From: Pyropia yezoensis
Lineage: Eukaryota > Rhodophyta > Bangiophyceae > Bangiales > Bangiaceae
Assembly: GCA_009829735.1 (NCBI GenBank)
Contig: CM020620.1
Span: forward strand, 27,374,951-27,438,950
Direction: 5' to 3'
Length of the DNA: 64,000 bases
The notes under the pieces were generated by a model. It did no database searches. It saw nothing but the letters and a program-made list of their open reading frames with translations, and was not told where the DNA came from. A program made the position numbers and the translations under genes. Positions 45,641 through 54,166 of the stretch are shown piece after piece (within the stretch, counting starts at the first letter, position 1; every line of letters starts with the position of its first letter).

Positions 45641-46666
45641 CTAGGCACGCATGCTAGACTCTCCCACTCCACGGCCCTCGCCCTCACGTGGAGGCGAGCG
45701 GCGAGACCCACGGCGATAACGGTCTCCACTCGTTGGAAGGAGCGGCGGCTCCAAGTCGGAACCGTCACGCCCTTGACGGTCGCGCAAGTGGCGCCGACCG
45801 TGGCTACTCTTCTGCCTGGTCTTGCGCGCAAGTTTGCGACGCAGACGCTGGACAGACTCCGTCTCCGACGGGGTAGAGGACTCCGAGACGGAGTAAGACA
45901 ACTCTTCTTCCGACACGGAGGGAGAGCGCCGCGAGTGTCGGCGGCGACGGCGAGGAGGCGAGTATGCCCGGCTCGCGCGACGTTTGCCACGCCCAAGTGG
46001 GGCTGGCTGGGGCATAATAGCCCCAATGCGAGCCAACTCGGCCGTCATAAACTCCGCCACCGACTCGCAACTCGCGGTCGCCACTGCAGTACGAACGCGC
46101 TCCTCAAGTTGAGGAGTCTCGGAACTTTGAAGGGTTGCGGTCGACGCGGCCAACCAGGAAATGGTGCGCACCAACGTGGTGATCATCATCTCTGAGGTTA
46201 GAGGCGTGGGCGGTAACACCAACTTGGGGTATACCGTCAGGAGGGTGGCCCCCAAGTTGGGGGACACCGGGGTGGATGACTCCACGGCCACGCTAATCGG
46301 GATGTTCCCGTGAGCCTGGAAAGGAACAGGAGAAAGCGGAGGGGCACGCCGAGGTGGCGGTACCCGGGTGTAACTGCGACCCCGACTTGGGGCCCCCGCA
46401 GTGGGTTGAGTCATATGGTCATCATATGAGGGCACAGCCATAACTATGGGCTTGTCCGGGGGTGGCGCAGTGTGGCGATCCACCCCCGGGGCATACGGGT
46501 AGTCCCCGATGCCCAACCCCTCTCGTAGGACCACACGGCCGTCGTGAAGTTCACGAGCGACCCACACGAACTGGCGAAGTGCGCCATCGTCCTTGGGCCC
46601 ACGAGTGGGGCGGCGCAACTTGTGCTCAATGCTCTCCCACTCGATAAACTTGTGGAGGCGGACCAT
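45641..46666 (-). CDS. Element 2 antisense ORF 2 (aORF2-C)
   Basis: The ATG at 46666 opens 341 residues on the strand opposite gag-pol. The pol stop and this stop are 112 bp apart, tail to tail. N-terminal part: MVRLHKFIEWESIEHKLRR, FVWVARELHDGRVVLREGLG and DYPYAPGVDRH. Middle: EMMITTLVRTISWLAAST and a helical ASCESVAEFMTAELARIGAI. C-terminal part: strongly Arg/Ser-rich (YSPPRRRRRHSRRSPSVS, then SETESVQRLRRKLARKTRQK), suggesting nucleic-acid binding or nuclear localisation. It is in the same frame as aORF1 and follows its TAA by 18 nt, and those 18 nt have homology inside aORF1 of element 1. Family unknown. Confidence 0.75.
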   Translation of the reverse strand: MVRLHKFIEWESIEHKLRRPTRGPKDDGALRQFVWVARELHDGRVVLREGLGIGDYPYAPGVDRHTAPPPDKPIVMAVPSYDDHMTQPTAGAPSRGRSYTRVPPPRRAPPLSPVPFQAHGNIPISVAVESSTPVSPNLGATLLTVYPKLVLPPTPLTSEMMITTLVRTISWLAASTATLQSSETPQLEERVRTAVATASCESVAEFMTAELARIGAIMPQPAPLGRGKRRASRAYSPPRRRRRHSRRSPSVSEEELSYSVSESSTPSETESVQRLRRKLARKTRQKSSHGRRHLRDRQGRDGSDLEPPLLPTSGDRYRRGSRRSPPREGEGRGVGESSMRA

Positions 46667-46684
46667 CTCCTCAAGTAGAGTGAG

Positions 46685-47584
46685 TTATCCTGATGAGCAC
46701 CCCTCAGCAACTAGCTGAGGGGTGAGCTGTTCCAAACCTTGGATAAGCCGGAGGGGGAGATGCCAGAGCATCCCCCGCCGCTGAACACAAGACACCCAGG
46801 TCGACATGACCTCGAGGAGCCACTGGGTGACCAACATGGCCCACACCAGGTGATCAGGGCCAGCTGTCAACATGACGGCGCCGAAGTGGTCAAGCAACCG
46901 TGGCAGCAACGCCGGGAACCCGTAGGGGACCTCAACTTGAGGCCACCACTCGGGCTTCTTCGGATAGTACTGCTCCTTGCTGGCAGCAGACTGTTGAGGA
47001 AACTCAAGTTGAGCCGAGGTCACCAAGTAGGGACCTCGCCGGAAGTCTTTCTCCATCCGCACATCAAAGTGATGAGTGTGCGGATCGGCCTCGTGAAGGT
47101 ACGGGGGGCGAGTTGCCACCGCGTCCCAAGTAAAGGTCGGCAAGTCGCCGGGACCTGGGATAGTTCCCCCGCGGTACACCATGGCCTTAGCACGCTGAAC
47201 GTCCTCAACCTCCTCATCGTCCAGGAAGGCAAACTGGTCCGTCCTGAAGCCGGCAGGGAACCCGACCTTACGGGAATACTTCTGCCGTAGGCGGTCCCAT
47301 ACCCGACCCATCGCTGCGCCAAGTCGGCCACAGCGAAGAACAGTCAACCCCTCCTCATATAGAGGCCAAGCGGGGTAAAACCACCGCCCCAAGGCCTCAC
47401 GCGGGACAACTTGTCCCGCCTCCGGGGGAGACCCCGCCGTCAACCCAAAGCCGGGTGACGCGGGAGTCCCATCCCCAGGAGCGATCGCGGAGCCCCCGCC
47501 GGAAGTCCCGGCGGGCGCTGCACCGTAGGTGGTGTCCTCCATAGGCTCATCTAGAGAGTCCGTCTCCACTCCCGGGGTCGCCAT
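46685..47584 (-). CDS. Element 2 antisense ORF 1 (aORF1-C)
   Basis: The ATG at 47584 opens 299 residues (MATPGVETDSLDEPMEDTTY) ending in TAA. After a Gly/Pro/Ser-rich N-terminus come GRWFYPAWPLYEEGLTVLRC, KVGFPAGFRTDQFAFLDDEE, HHFDVRMEKDFRRGPYLVTS, EWWPQVEVPYGFPALLPRL and a Leu/Trp-rich end (QWLLEVMSTWVSCVQRRGM). It has no transmembrane span, zinc motif or catalytic pattern I recognise. The copy in element 3 is nearly identical. Element 1 has a diverged homologue at the same place and strand. It would be transcribed from the 3' LTR side. Confidence 0.78.
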   Translation of the reverse strand: MATPGVETDSLDEPMEDTTYGAAPAGTSGGGSAIAPGDGTPASPGFGLTAGSPPEAGQVVPREALGRWFYPAWPLYEEGLTVLRCGRLGAAMGRVWDRLRQKYSRKVGFPAGFRTDQFAFLDDEEVEDVQRAKAMVYRGGTIPGPGDLPTFTWDAVATRPPYLHEADPHTHHFDVRMEKDFRRGPYLVTSAQLEFPQQSAASKEQYYPKKPEWWPQVEVPYGFPALLPRLLDHFGAVMLTAGPDHLVWAMLVTQWLLEVMSTWVSCVQRRGMLWHLPLRLIQGLEQLTPQLVAEGCSSG

Positions 47585-47910
47585 GGCTCTCCCCAAGTTG
47601 GGGAGAGACGCTCTGGCTATCGCGGCACGAGACCCGCCTCGAGTTGAGGGGGACTCGGATCGTGGGTATACGGGTGGCCTCCCCAGCGTGGGGCGGCCCA
47701 GTGGAAGGTGAAGGGGAGGTGGTGGTGATGGTGAAGTGTGAACTGAGGAGAGCAAGCTGCCGAGTGGGCAAGCTTGAGGAGAGGGGCGGTCAACGTGACC
47801 GCCTCCACATCCGTGTTACGTACTCGATGGGGGACAGCAAGTCGCGCCCCCAACGCCGAGACGTGCGTTTACGCACCCCCTCACAGGGCCGACCGGGTCG
47901 GTCGGAACTG

Positions 47911-47922
47911 AGGAGAGGGGAG
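47911..47922 (+). other. Polypurine tract of element 2
   Basis: AGGAGAGGGGAG lies immediately before the 3' LTR, the position for plus-strand priming. The reverse complement is found next to the 3' LTR of element 3. Confidence 0.75.
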
Positions 47923-48391
47923 TGTGGCAGTATTGACCCCCAGGTAGGGGGGCAACACGTGCCATGCAAGGGGCGGCAGGCCACTAGACTGATCCGTTCC
48001 TCCCCCTGCATTTGGGTCCATATTCCCTAAGTTTGGGGTAGTTAGCTTAGCAGTAAATCCAACTTGGATTTGAGGGTTTTCTGCATTTATCGTCTTGAAT
48101 TTTCGTGTGGCCCGGTGGGCAGGTGCTGGGGTGGGAGATTCTGAGTGGCGAGATTCTGAGGGGACCCTGGGGGGATAAGGGGAGGGACAGCGGGGCTTGG
48201 CCCTGCGTCCCCGTCCCGACCAAGAAACTGTTGGACCACACACCATCCTCTTGTTAGTCAGTGGGGGGTTTGCCCCACAACAGGGACAGAGTGTGTGCGA
48301 CTTGCACTTCTTCCGGTTCCCCCGACACGGGAGGCAGCCCTTGCACACCGCCCCAACTTGGGTGCCGTGTGTGCATGTGGTTTTTGCCACA
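47923..48391 (+). repeat. 3' LTR of element 2
   Basis: It is 469 bp, near-identical to 39015-39483, and followed by TTGGG. Confidence 0.96.
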
Positions 48392-48396
48392 TTGGG
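48392..48396 (+). repeat. Target-site duplication of element 2, right copy (TTGGG)
   Basis: TTGGG directly follows TGCCACA and matches 39010-39014. Confidence 0.95.
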
Positions 48397-48840
48397 GACC
48401 CGCATCTGGCGATCGGACAAGCCGTACGTGGCCCGCACCGCCGCCGGGGAGGGCGCCGACGACCCATTGGCAGAGGCGGCGGGTGCGCCGGTGTCGGGAG
48501 CGGCCGATACGCCTGCCGTGCCACTGCCGCCACCGTGTTGGGGCCCCCCCCACCTCGCAAGGTGTATCCCCCAGGGGGCAGTGACGGCTTTGTGTAGGGC
48601 CTCCAGGCACCCGGGCGGTATGACAAGCTGGTCCCCATCGCCTCGTGCCTCATCCAGCCCGACCCCGCCAACGAGGTGCTCGCCTTCCCCCGCACCCGCA
48701 CGAAGGAGCTGCTGCTCGAGCCGTTTGACGTCGAGACCGCCACCGGCTACCTTTGTGCAATTGGCTTGCGGTCCGCCATGGACGCGGCCGGGCGGCTGCA
48801 GCTGAGCGTCAGCCTGGTGACGGCCCAGGACGACGTGCCC
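48392..48840 (+). pseudogene. TrmA/RlmD-like methyltransferase relic, middle part
   Basis: This continues 38508-39014. After TRIWRSDKPYVAR the frame shifts. One stop (TAG near 48597) precedes GRYDKLVPIASCLIQPDPAN, which matches the family block F.KVV.I..C.LQ, and ATGYLCAIGLRSA with LQLSVSLVTA matches HTGYLR...R. The SAM-binding Rossmann domain is absent: similarity ends at about 48840, where an opposite-strand hydrolase relic begins. The gene is truncated as well as split. Confidence 0.65.
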
Positions 48841-48849
48841 GGCCCCGGT

Positions 48850-49240
48850 CACGCCCCCCCGACACGACCTCCAGGAGATACCCACGGTCGTCGGCGACGA
48901 CCAGGCCGGGACGCGGTTCAGCCGGCGGGCGTCGGCGACAAAGCCCTGCAGCGCAACCACGGCGGCGAGGCGGGCGCGGGTGTGCAGCGCGACGTGTGTG
49001 ACCATCACCGCACCGAGGCTGTGGCCAGCCAGCACAACGCAGCGATGGCGGGCAGCGGCAGCGGCGGCAACAGAGACGGCGGCTGCGGCAGCGGCGGCGA
49101 CAAACATGGCGGCTGCGGCAGCGGCGGCGACAGCGGCTGGGCAAGCGGCTGCGGCAGCGGCAGCGGATGCGGCAGCGGCGGCAACTGTAGGAGCTGACAC
49201 AGGCGGGCGGAAACGAAGGCAGCCACCAAAGCACACGTGG
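48850..49240 (-). pseudogene. Alpha/beta-hydrolase (acyl-protein-thioesterase-like) fragment
   Basis: On the minus strand RCVVLAGHSLGAVMVTHVAL followed by LAAVVALQGFVADARRLN has the nucleophile elbow G-H-S-L-G and the following strand typical of thioesterase/carboxylesterase hydrolases. Upstream is an Ala-rich GCx repeat (49020-49190). Downstream catalytic Asp and His are not seen, and the fragment runs into the methyltransferase relic on the other strand. Confidence 0.5.
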
Positions 49241-50281
49241 GCAAGTGAGGGGGCATCCCGGCGTTGGCGCGCGCGTGGCTCGCTGCAGAGAGCGTGAAGG
49301 AAGGGCCGCGATGAATGGCCGCGAGAAGAGCGGGTGGTGGGAGCGTCAGTCAGCCGTCGACTGGCACACTTTCTGCTGCAGCGCTGGCACAGGCGAGACT
49401 TGTGGCCGGATGACGGGTGGACCTGGCGGGCTGCGGAGGCGTACGCGGCCAGCACGAAAATGACGAGGCAGCAGACAGCGCAGCTGACCGGCGTTCGTTG
49501 TGGCGTGAACGGTCCTTACAGTCCAAACAGGATGCAAACCGGTCTGTCGTCCCTCCCCATCCCCACCAGCACTCCTTGTGCCTGCGCCTGCGCTTTTCGT
49601 GTTGCCGGCCGTCGCTCGATGCTCCGCGCGCCGCGGCGGCGTCACCGTACCGCTCCTTCCCCCGCCGACCTTCCCCCCCCCCCCCCCCCAAGGCGCGCAA
49701 AGCTGTACTCCCCCACCCGGCGTTGCCCGCCTCCTCCCCGCGGCAGAACTCCTCCTCTACGTGGCCACCCTGGCGGCCACCGTCGGCAACACCTTGTGGA
49801 CGGCGGCGGTGGCGCCCCGCCCCCCCCCTTCTGCAGCGGCCACCAGGGGGGACGGCGCCGCCGCCACCGCCGCGGCCGCCGCTCCCCCGCCGCCGCTTGC
49901 CGGCCCCATTGCCGACGCGCTTGCGGCGGATGGGGTGTGGGGCCACGCGCCGCCCCGCTGGGCCACCCTCCTCCACATCAACGACGTGCACATGGACATT
50001 GGCGGCGGCGCGGGAGCAGGGAGGCGCGGCGGCGACGGTGGCGGCACCGCCGCCACCGATGGCGGCGCCATACCATCTGCACCGCCCTCCAGTCGATTGC
50101 GGGGGGGGTGGGGGCGTCCATTGCGCTTGCGGCGGTGGTGGTGAGTGAGGACCTCTTCGCGGGCGTTGCCAGCGAGGCCAAGTGGGCCACCTACGCGGCG
50201 GTCGTAGCGTTTGCGTGGGGGGTGCCGCCGACGCCACTGCCACCACCGTCATCGTCATCGTCATCGTCGTCAGCGGCCGCA

Positions 50282-50301
50282 GGGGGGGGGGGGGGGGGGG
50301 G
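50282..50301. repeat. Poly-G run of 20 bases
   Basis: An uninterrupted run of G inside the metallophosphoesterase relic, preceded by a TCA/TCG-type Ser repeat (50250-50270). Confidence 0.9.
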
Positions 50302-50600
50302 TGGGGGGGCGCCACGACCGCGGCGGCGGCCGCCACCACTGCTGCCGCGGCAGAGGCGGGGGACGGCGGTGCCCCCCCGGCGGATGGTGTGGGTGGACAC
50401 GCGGGGCAACCACGACGCGTATGGGGATGGCGGCGTCCACCGCGCGGGTGGGCGGGGGCGCGGCGGCCACTACCGCCGGTACGGCCTCAGCAGCCGCGCA
50501 GCTGGCGACCGCCTGGCCGTCAGCGACGTCGGCCGTGACGGCGACGGCAGGGATGGGGGCGGCCGCGAAGGCGACAGCGGCTGCGGCGACAGCGGCGGTC

Positions 50601-50603
<3 letters not shown>

Positions 50604-50632
<29 letters not shown>
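50604..50632. repeat. Poly-C run of 29 bases
   Basis: The longest homopolymer in the window, inside the metallophosphoesterase relic. Frame assignments across it are unsafe. Confidence 0.95.
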
Positions 50633-51305
50633 GCCGGCCTACCCCTGTCCACCACCCGCCGGCGGCGGTCCCTCTCCTCCCTGGCCACTGCCTGTGGGGG
50701 CGGCGCCCCCCCCCCTGGCGCTGGCGCTCGTTGGTTACCTTCACACCGCCGGCATGGCCGCCCCCGCCGGGGTAATAGTGGCCCCGCCCGCGGTGGTGGC
50801 CGCTGTCGCCATCACTACAGACCTTGCCGCCTGCTGCGGCGGCTGTTCGGTATCGAGAACGGGGTGATGACCATCGGTGGTGACGACCGCGCTGGTGCTC
50901 GTCACCAACCCCAGGGGGGGCTCTTCGACGCCGCCATCCACGTGGACCTCCTCCACCTGCCCGAAGCGGGGCGGCCCGCCTTGCTGGGCGTCCTCGTGCC
51001 CCTTCTCGACGCCGGAGCCTTCCGGACGGTGGGGGGGGGACGTGCGCCAGTGGTTCGATGGCGGGCCCTACTGTGCAGCGGCGTGGGCGTGAGCGACCCG
51101 CCCGTAAGCGGCGGCGGCGGCGGCTGACGGCGGCGGCGGCGGTGGCGGTGTAACGGCGGCCGCAGCGGCGGGTGCAGGTGCGGCGGTGGGGGGCGGCGGC
51201 GCCCCCCCCGCGTGGGCCCCCTACCACGACGGCGCCCTCTTCCCCCCCCCCCCGGCACGCCCTTCCACATGCACGGCACCTTCCCGACGGCGCTGGATGT
51301 GGGCG

Positions 51306-51310
51306 ACGAC
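51306..51310 (+). repeat. Target-site duplication of element 3, left copy (ACGAC)
   Basis: ACGAC directly precedes TGTGGCAAAA and is repeated at 60676-60680. Confidence 0.95.
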
Positions 51311-51773
51311 TGTGGCAAAAACCACTTACACACACGACACCCAAGTTGGGGCAGTGTACAAGGGCTGCCTCCCGTGTCGGGGGAACCGGAAGAAGTGCAA
51401 GTCGCACACACTCTGTCCCTGTTGTGGGGCGAACCCCCCACTGACTAACAAGAGGATGGTGTGTGGTCCAACAGTTTCTTGGTCGGGACGGGGACGCAGG
51501 GCCAAGCCCCGCTGTCCCTCCCCTTATCCCCCCAAAGTCCCCTCAGAATCTCGCCACTCAGAATCTCCCACCCCAGCACCTGCCCACCGGGCCACATGAA
51601 AGGCGATAAATGCAGAAAACCCTCAAATCGAAGTTGGATTTACTACTAAGCTAAGTATCCCAAACTTAGGGAATATGGACCCAAATGCAGGGGGAGGAAC
51701 GGATCAGGCTAGTGGCCTGCCGCCCCTTGCATGGCACGTGTTGCACCCCTACCTGGGGGTCAATACTGCCACA
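51311..51773 (-). repeat. 3' LTR of element 3
   Basis: It is 463 bp and begins TGTGGCAAAAACCAC on + (reverse complement of the element 2 LTR end). Next to it, 51774-51785 is the reverse complement of a polypurine tract, which sets the orientation. Confidence 0.95.
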
Positions 51774-52111
51774 CTCCCCTCTCCTCAGTTCCGACCGACC
51801 CGGTCGGCCCTGTGAGGGGGTGCGTAAACGCACGTCTCGGCGTTGGGGGCGCGACTTGCTGTCCCCCATCGAGTACGTAACACGGATGTGGAGGCGGTCA
51901 CGTTGACCGCCCCTCTCCTCAAGCTTGCCCACTCGGCAGCTTGCTCTCCTCAGTTCACACTTCACCATCACCACCACCTCCCCTTCACCTTCCACTGGGC
52001 CGCCCCACGCTGGGGAGGCCACCCGTATACCCACGATCCGAGTCCCCCTCAACTCGAGGCGGGTCTCGTGCCGCGATAGCCAGAGCGTCTCTCCCCAACT
52101 TGGGGAGAGCC

Positions 52112-53011
52112 ATGGCGACCCCGGGAGTGGAGACGGACTCTCTAGATGAGCCTATGGAGGACACCACCTACGGTGCAGCGCCCGCCGGGACTTCCGGCGG
52201 GGGCTCCGCGATCGCTCCTGGGGATGGGACTCCCGCGTCACCCGGCTTTGGGTTGACGGCGGGGTCTCCCCCGGAGGCGGGACAAGTTGTCCCGCGTGAG
52301 GCCTTGGGGCGGTGGTTTTACCCCGCTTGGCCTCTATATGAGGAGGGGTTGACTGTTCTTCGCTGTGGCCGACTTGGCGCAGCGATGGGTCGGGTATGGG
52401 ACCGCCTACGGCAGAAGTATTCCCGTAAGGTCGGGTTCCCTGCCGGCTTCAGGACGGACCAGTTTGCCTTCCTGGACGATGAGGAGGTTGAGGACGTTCA
52501 GCGTGCTAAGGCCATGGTGTACCGCGGGGGAACTATCCCAGGTCCCGGCGACTTGCCGAACTTTACTTGGGACGCGGTGGCAACTCGCCCCCCGTACCTT
52601 CACGAGGCCGATCCGCACACTCATCACTTTGATGTGCGGATGGAGAAAGACTTCCGGCGAGGTCCCTACTTGGTGACCTCGGCTCAACTTGAGTTTCCTC
52701 AACAGTCTGCTGCCAGCAAGGCGCAGTACTATCCGAAGAAGCCCGAGTGGTGGCCTCAAGTTGAGGTCCCCTACGGGTTCCCGGCGTTGCTGCCACGGTT
52801 GCTTGACCACTTCGGCGCCGTCATGTTGACAGCTGGCCCTGATCACCTTGTGTGGGCCATGTTGGCCACCCAGTGGCTCCTCGAGGTCATGTCGACCTGG
52901 GTGTCTTGTGTTCAGCGGCGGGGGATGCTCTGGCATCTCCCCCTCCGGCTTATCCAAGGTTTGGAACAGCTCACCCCTCAGCTAGTTGCTGAGGGGTGCT
53001 CATCAGGATAA
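52112..53011 (+). CDS. Element 3 antisense ORF 1 (aORF1-C copy)
   Basis: It has 299 residues, the same length as 47584-46685 in element 2, with a handful of substitutions (for example PNFTW for PTFTW, and SKAQYYP for SKEQYYP). The ATG is at 52112 and the TAA at 53009-53011. Both copies stay open with few changes, while pol in this element has already decayed. Confidence 0.78.
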   Translation: MATPGVETDSLDEPMEDTTYGAAPAGTSGGGSAIAPGDGTPASPGFGLTAGSPPEAGQVVPREALGRWFYPAWPLYEEGLTVLRCGRLGAAMGRVWDRLRQKYSRKVGFPAGFRTDQFAFLDDEEVEDVQRAKAMVYRGGTIPGPGDLPNFTWDAVATRPPYLHEADPHTHHFDVRMEKDFRRGPYLVTSAQLEFPQQSAASKAQYYPKKPEWWPQVEVPYGFPALLPRLLDHFGAVMLTAGPDHLVWAMLATQWLLEVMSTWVSCVQRRGMLWHLPLRLIQGLEQLTPQLVAEGCSSG

Positions 53012-53029
53012 CTCACTCTACTTGAGGAG

Positions 53030-54055
53030 ATGGTCCGCCTCCACAAGTTTATCGAGTGGGAGAGCATTGAGCACAAGTTGCGCCGCCCCACTCGTGGGCC
53101 CAAGGACGATGGCGCACTTCGCCAGTTCGTGTGGGTCGCTCGTGAACTTCACGACGGCCGTGTGGTCCTACGAGAGGGGTTGGGCATCGGGGACTACCCG
53201 TATGCCCCGGGGGTGGATCGCCACACTGCGCCACCCCCGGACAAGCCCATAGTTATGGCTGTGCCCTCATATGATGACCATATGACTCAACCCACTGCGG
53301 GGGCCCCAAGTCGGGGTCGCAGTTACACCCGGGTACCGCCACCTCGGCGTGCCCCTCCGCTTCCTCCTGTCCCCTACCAGCCGCACGGGGACATCCCGGT
53401 TAGCGTGGCCGCTGAGTCGTACACCCCCGTGGCCTCCAACTTGGGGGCCACCCTCCTGACGGTATACCCCAAGTTGGTGTTACCGCCCACGCCTCTAACC
53501 TCAGAGATGATGATCACCACGTTGGTGCGCACCATTTCCTGGTTGGCCGCGTCGACCGCAACCCTTCAAAGTTCCGAGACTCCTCAACTTGAGGAGCGCG
53601 TTCGTACTGCAGTGGCGACCGCGAGTTGCGAGTCGGTGGCGGAGTTTATGACGGCCGAGTTGGCTCGCATTGGGGCTATTATGCCCCAGCCAGCCCCACT
53701 TGGGCGTGGCAAACGTCGCGCGAGCCCGGCATACTCGCCTCCTCGCCATCGCCACCGACACTCGCGGCGCTCTCCCTCCGTGTCGGAAGACGAGTTGTCT
53801 TACTCCGTCTCGGAGTCCTCGACTCCGTCTGAGTCGGAATCGGTCCGGCGTCTGCGTCGCCAACTTGCGCGCAAGACCAGGCAGAAGAGTAGCCACGGTC
53901 GGCGCCACTTGCGCGACCGTCAAGGGCGCGACGGCTCCGACTTGGAGCCGCCGCCCCTTCCAACGAGTGGAGACCGTTATCGCCGTGGGTCTCGCCGCTT
54001 GCCTCCTCGTGAGGGCGAGGGCCGTGGGGTTGGAGAGTCTAGCACGCATGCCTAG
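53030..54055 (+). CDS. Element 3 antisense ORF 2 (aORF2-C copy)
   Basis: It has 341 residues, ATG 53030, and the same length as the element 2 copy, with more changes in the middle (PPVPYQPHGDIPVSVAAES) and in the Arg/Ser-rich end. It is in frame with aORF1, 18 nt after its TAA. The spacer encodes LTLLEE in frame, matching LLLLEE within aORF1 of element 1. Confidence 0.75.
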   Translation: MVRLHKFIEWESIEHKLRRPTRGPKDDGALRQFVWVARELHDGRVVLREGLGIGDYPYAPGVDRHTAPPPDKPIVMAVPSYDDHMTQPTAGAPSRGRSYTRVPPPRRAPPLPPVPYQPHGDIPVSVAAESYTPVASNLGATLLTVYPKLVLPPTPLTSEMMITTLVRTISWLAASTATLQSSETPQLEERVRTAVATASCESVAEFMTAELARIGAIMPQPAPLGRGKRRASPAYSPPRHRHRHSRRSPSVSEDELSYSVSESSTPSESESVRRLRRQLARKTRQKSSHGRRHLRDRQGRDGSDLEPPPLPTSGDRYRRGSRRLPPREGEGRGVGESSTHA

Positions 54056-54166
54056 TTGGCAGCTGCCTTTGTTGTGAGAGTGTGAGGGTTAGGGCTGTAG
54101 TTAAAAGCCACTCTGCGTACCACTTCGACTTGAAGCACACTCTTGGCACTGTTGTTCGGCCTTCCC

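Larger units (their letters stand above)
39015..48391 (+). mobile_element. Element 2: complete Ty3/gypsy LTR retrotransposon (family C), gag and pol open
   Basis: This is a 9,377-bp element with 469-bp LTRs (TGTGGCA...TGCCACA) and TTGGG duplications. It carries a primer-binding site, gag (648 aa) and pol (1,327 aa) uninterrupted on +, a pair of ORFs on - between pol and the 3' LTR, and a polypurine tract. The two LTRs differ at roughly seven positions by eye, so insertion is fairly recent. It lies inside a methyltransferase relic and is an inverted copy of element 3. Confidence 0.97.
49578..51310 (+). pseudogene. TMEM62-like metallophosphoesterase relic, main part
   Basis: After a hydrophobic N-terminus (AELLLYVATLAATVGNTLW), WATLLHINDVHMDIGGG gives the first metal site (D.H). 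After a change of frame, AAVVVSEDLFAGVASEAKW and ATYAAVVAF follow (the family has a GD motif here, and this reads ED). Then MVWVDTRGNHDAYG matches the TMEM62 RGNHD motif, followed by HYRRYGLSS. Later GYLHTAG, LFGIENGVMTIGG and ALVLVTNPRGG match the GHLHT and VVLVTNP blocks in shifted frames. Large Gly/Pro/Ser runs interrupt it. At least two frame changes make it a probable pseudogene, though unrecognised introns or homopolymer errors could contribute. Element 3 is inserted at 51310. Confidence 0.6.

Noticed and set aside
45641..47584. Whether the element 2 antisense ORFs are shadows of gag-pol
   Set aside because: They do not overlap gag-pol, are open in both copies, and have homologues in a diverged family, so they are kept as genes.
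49350..50339. 329-codon minus-strand frame opposite the metallophosphoesterase relic
   Set aside because: It is Pro/Arg-rich shadow sequence. The metal-binding motifs are on the + strand.
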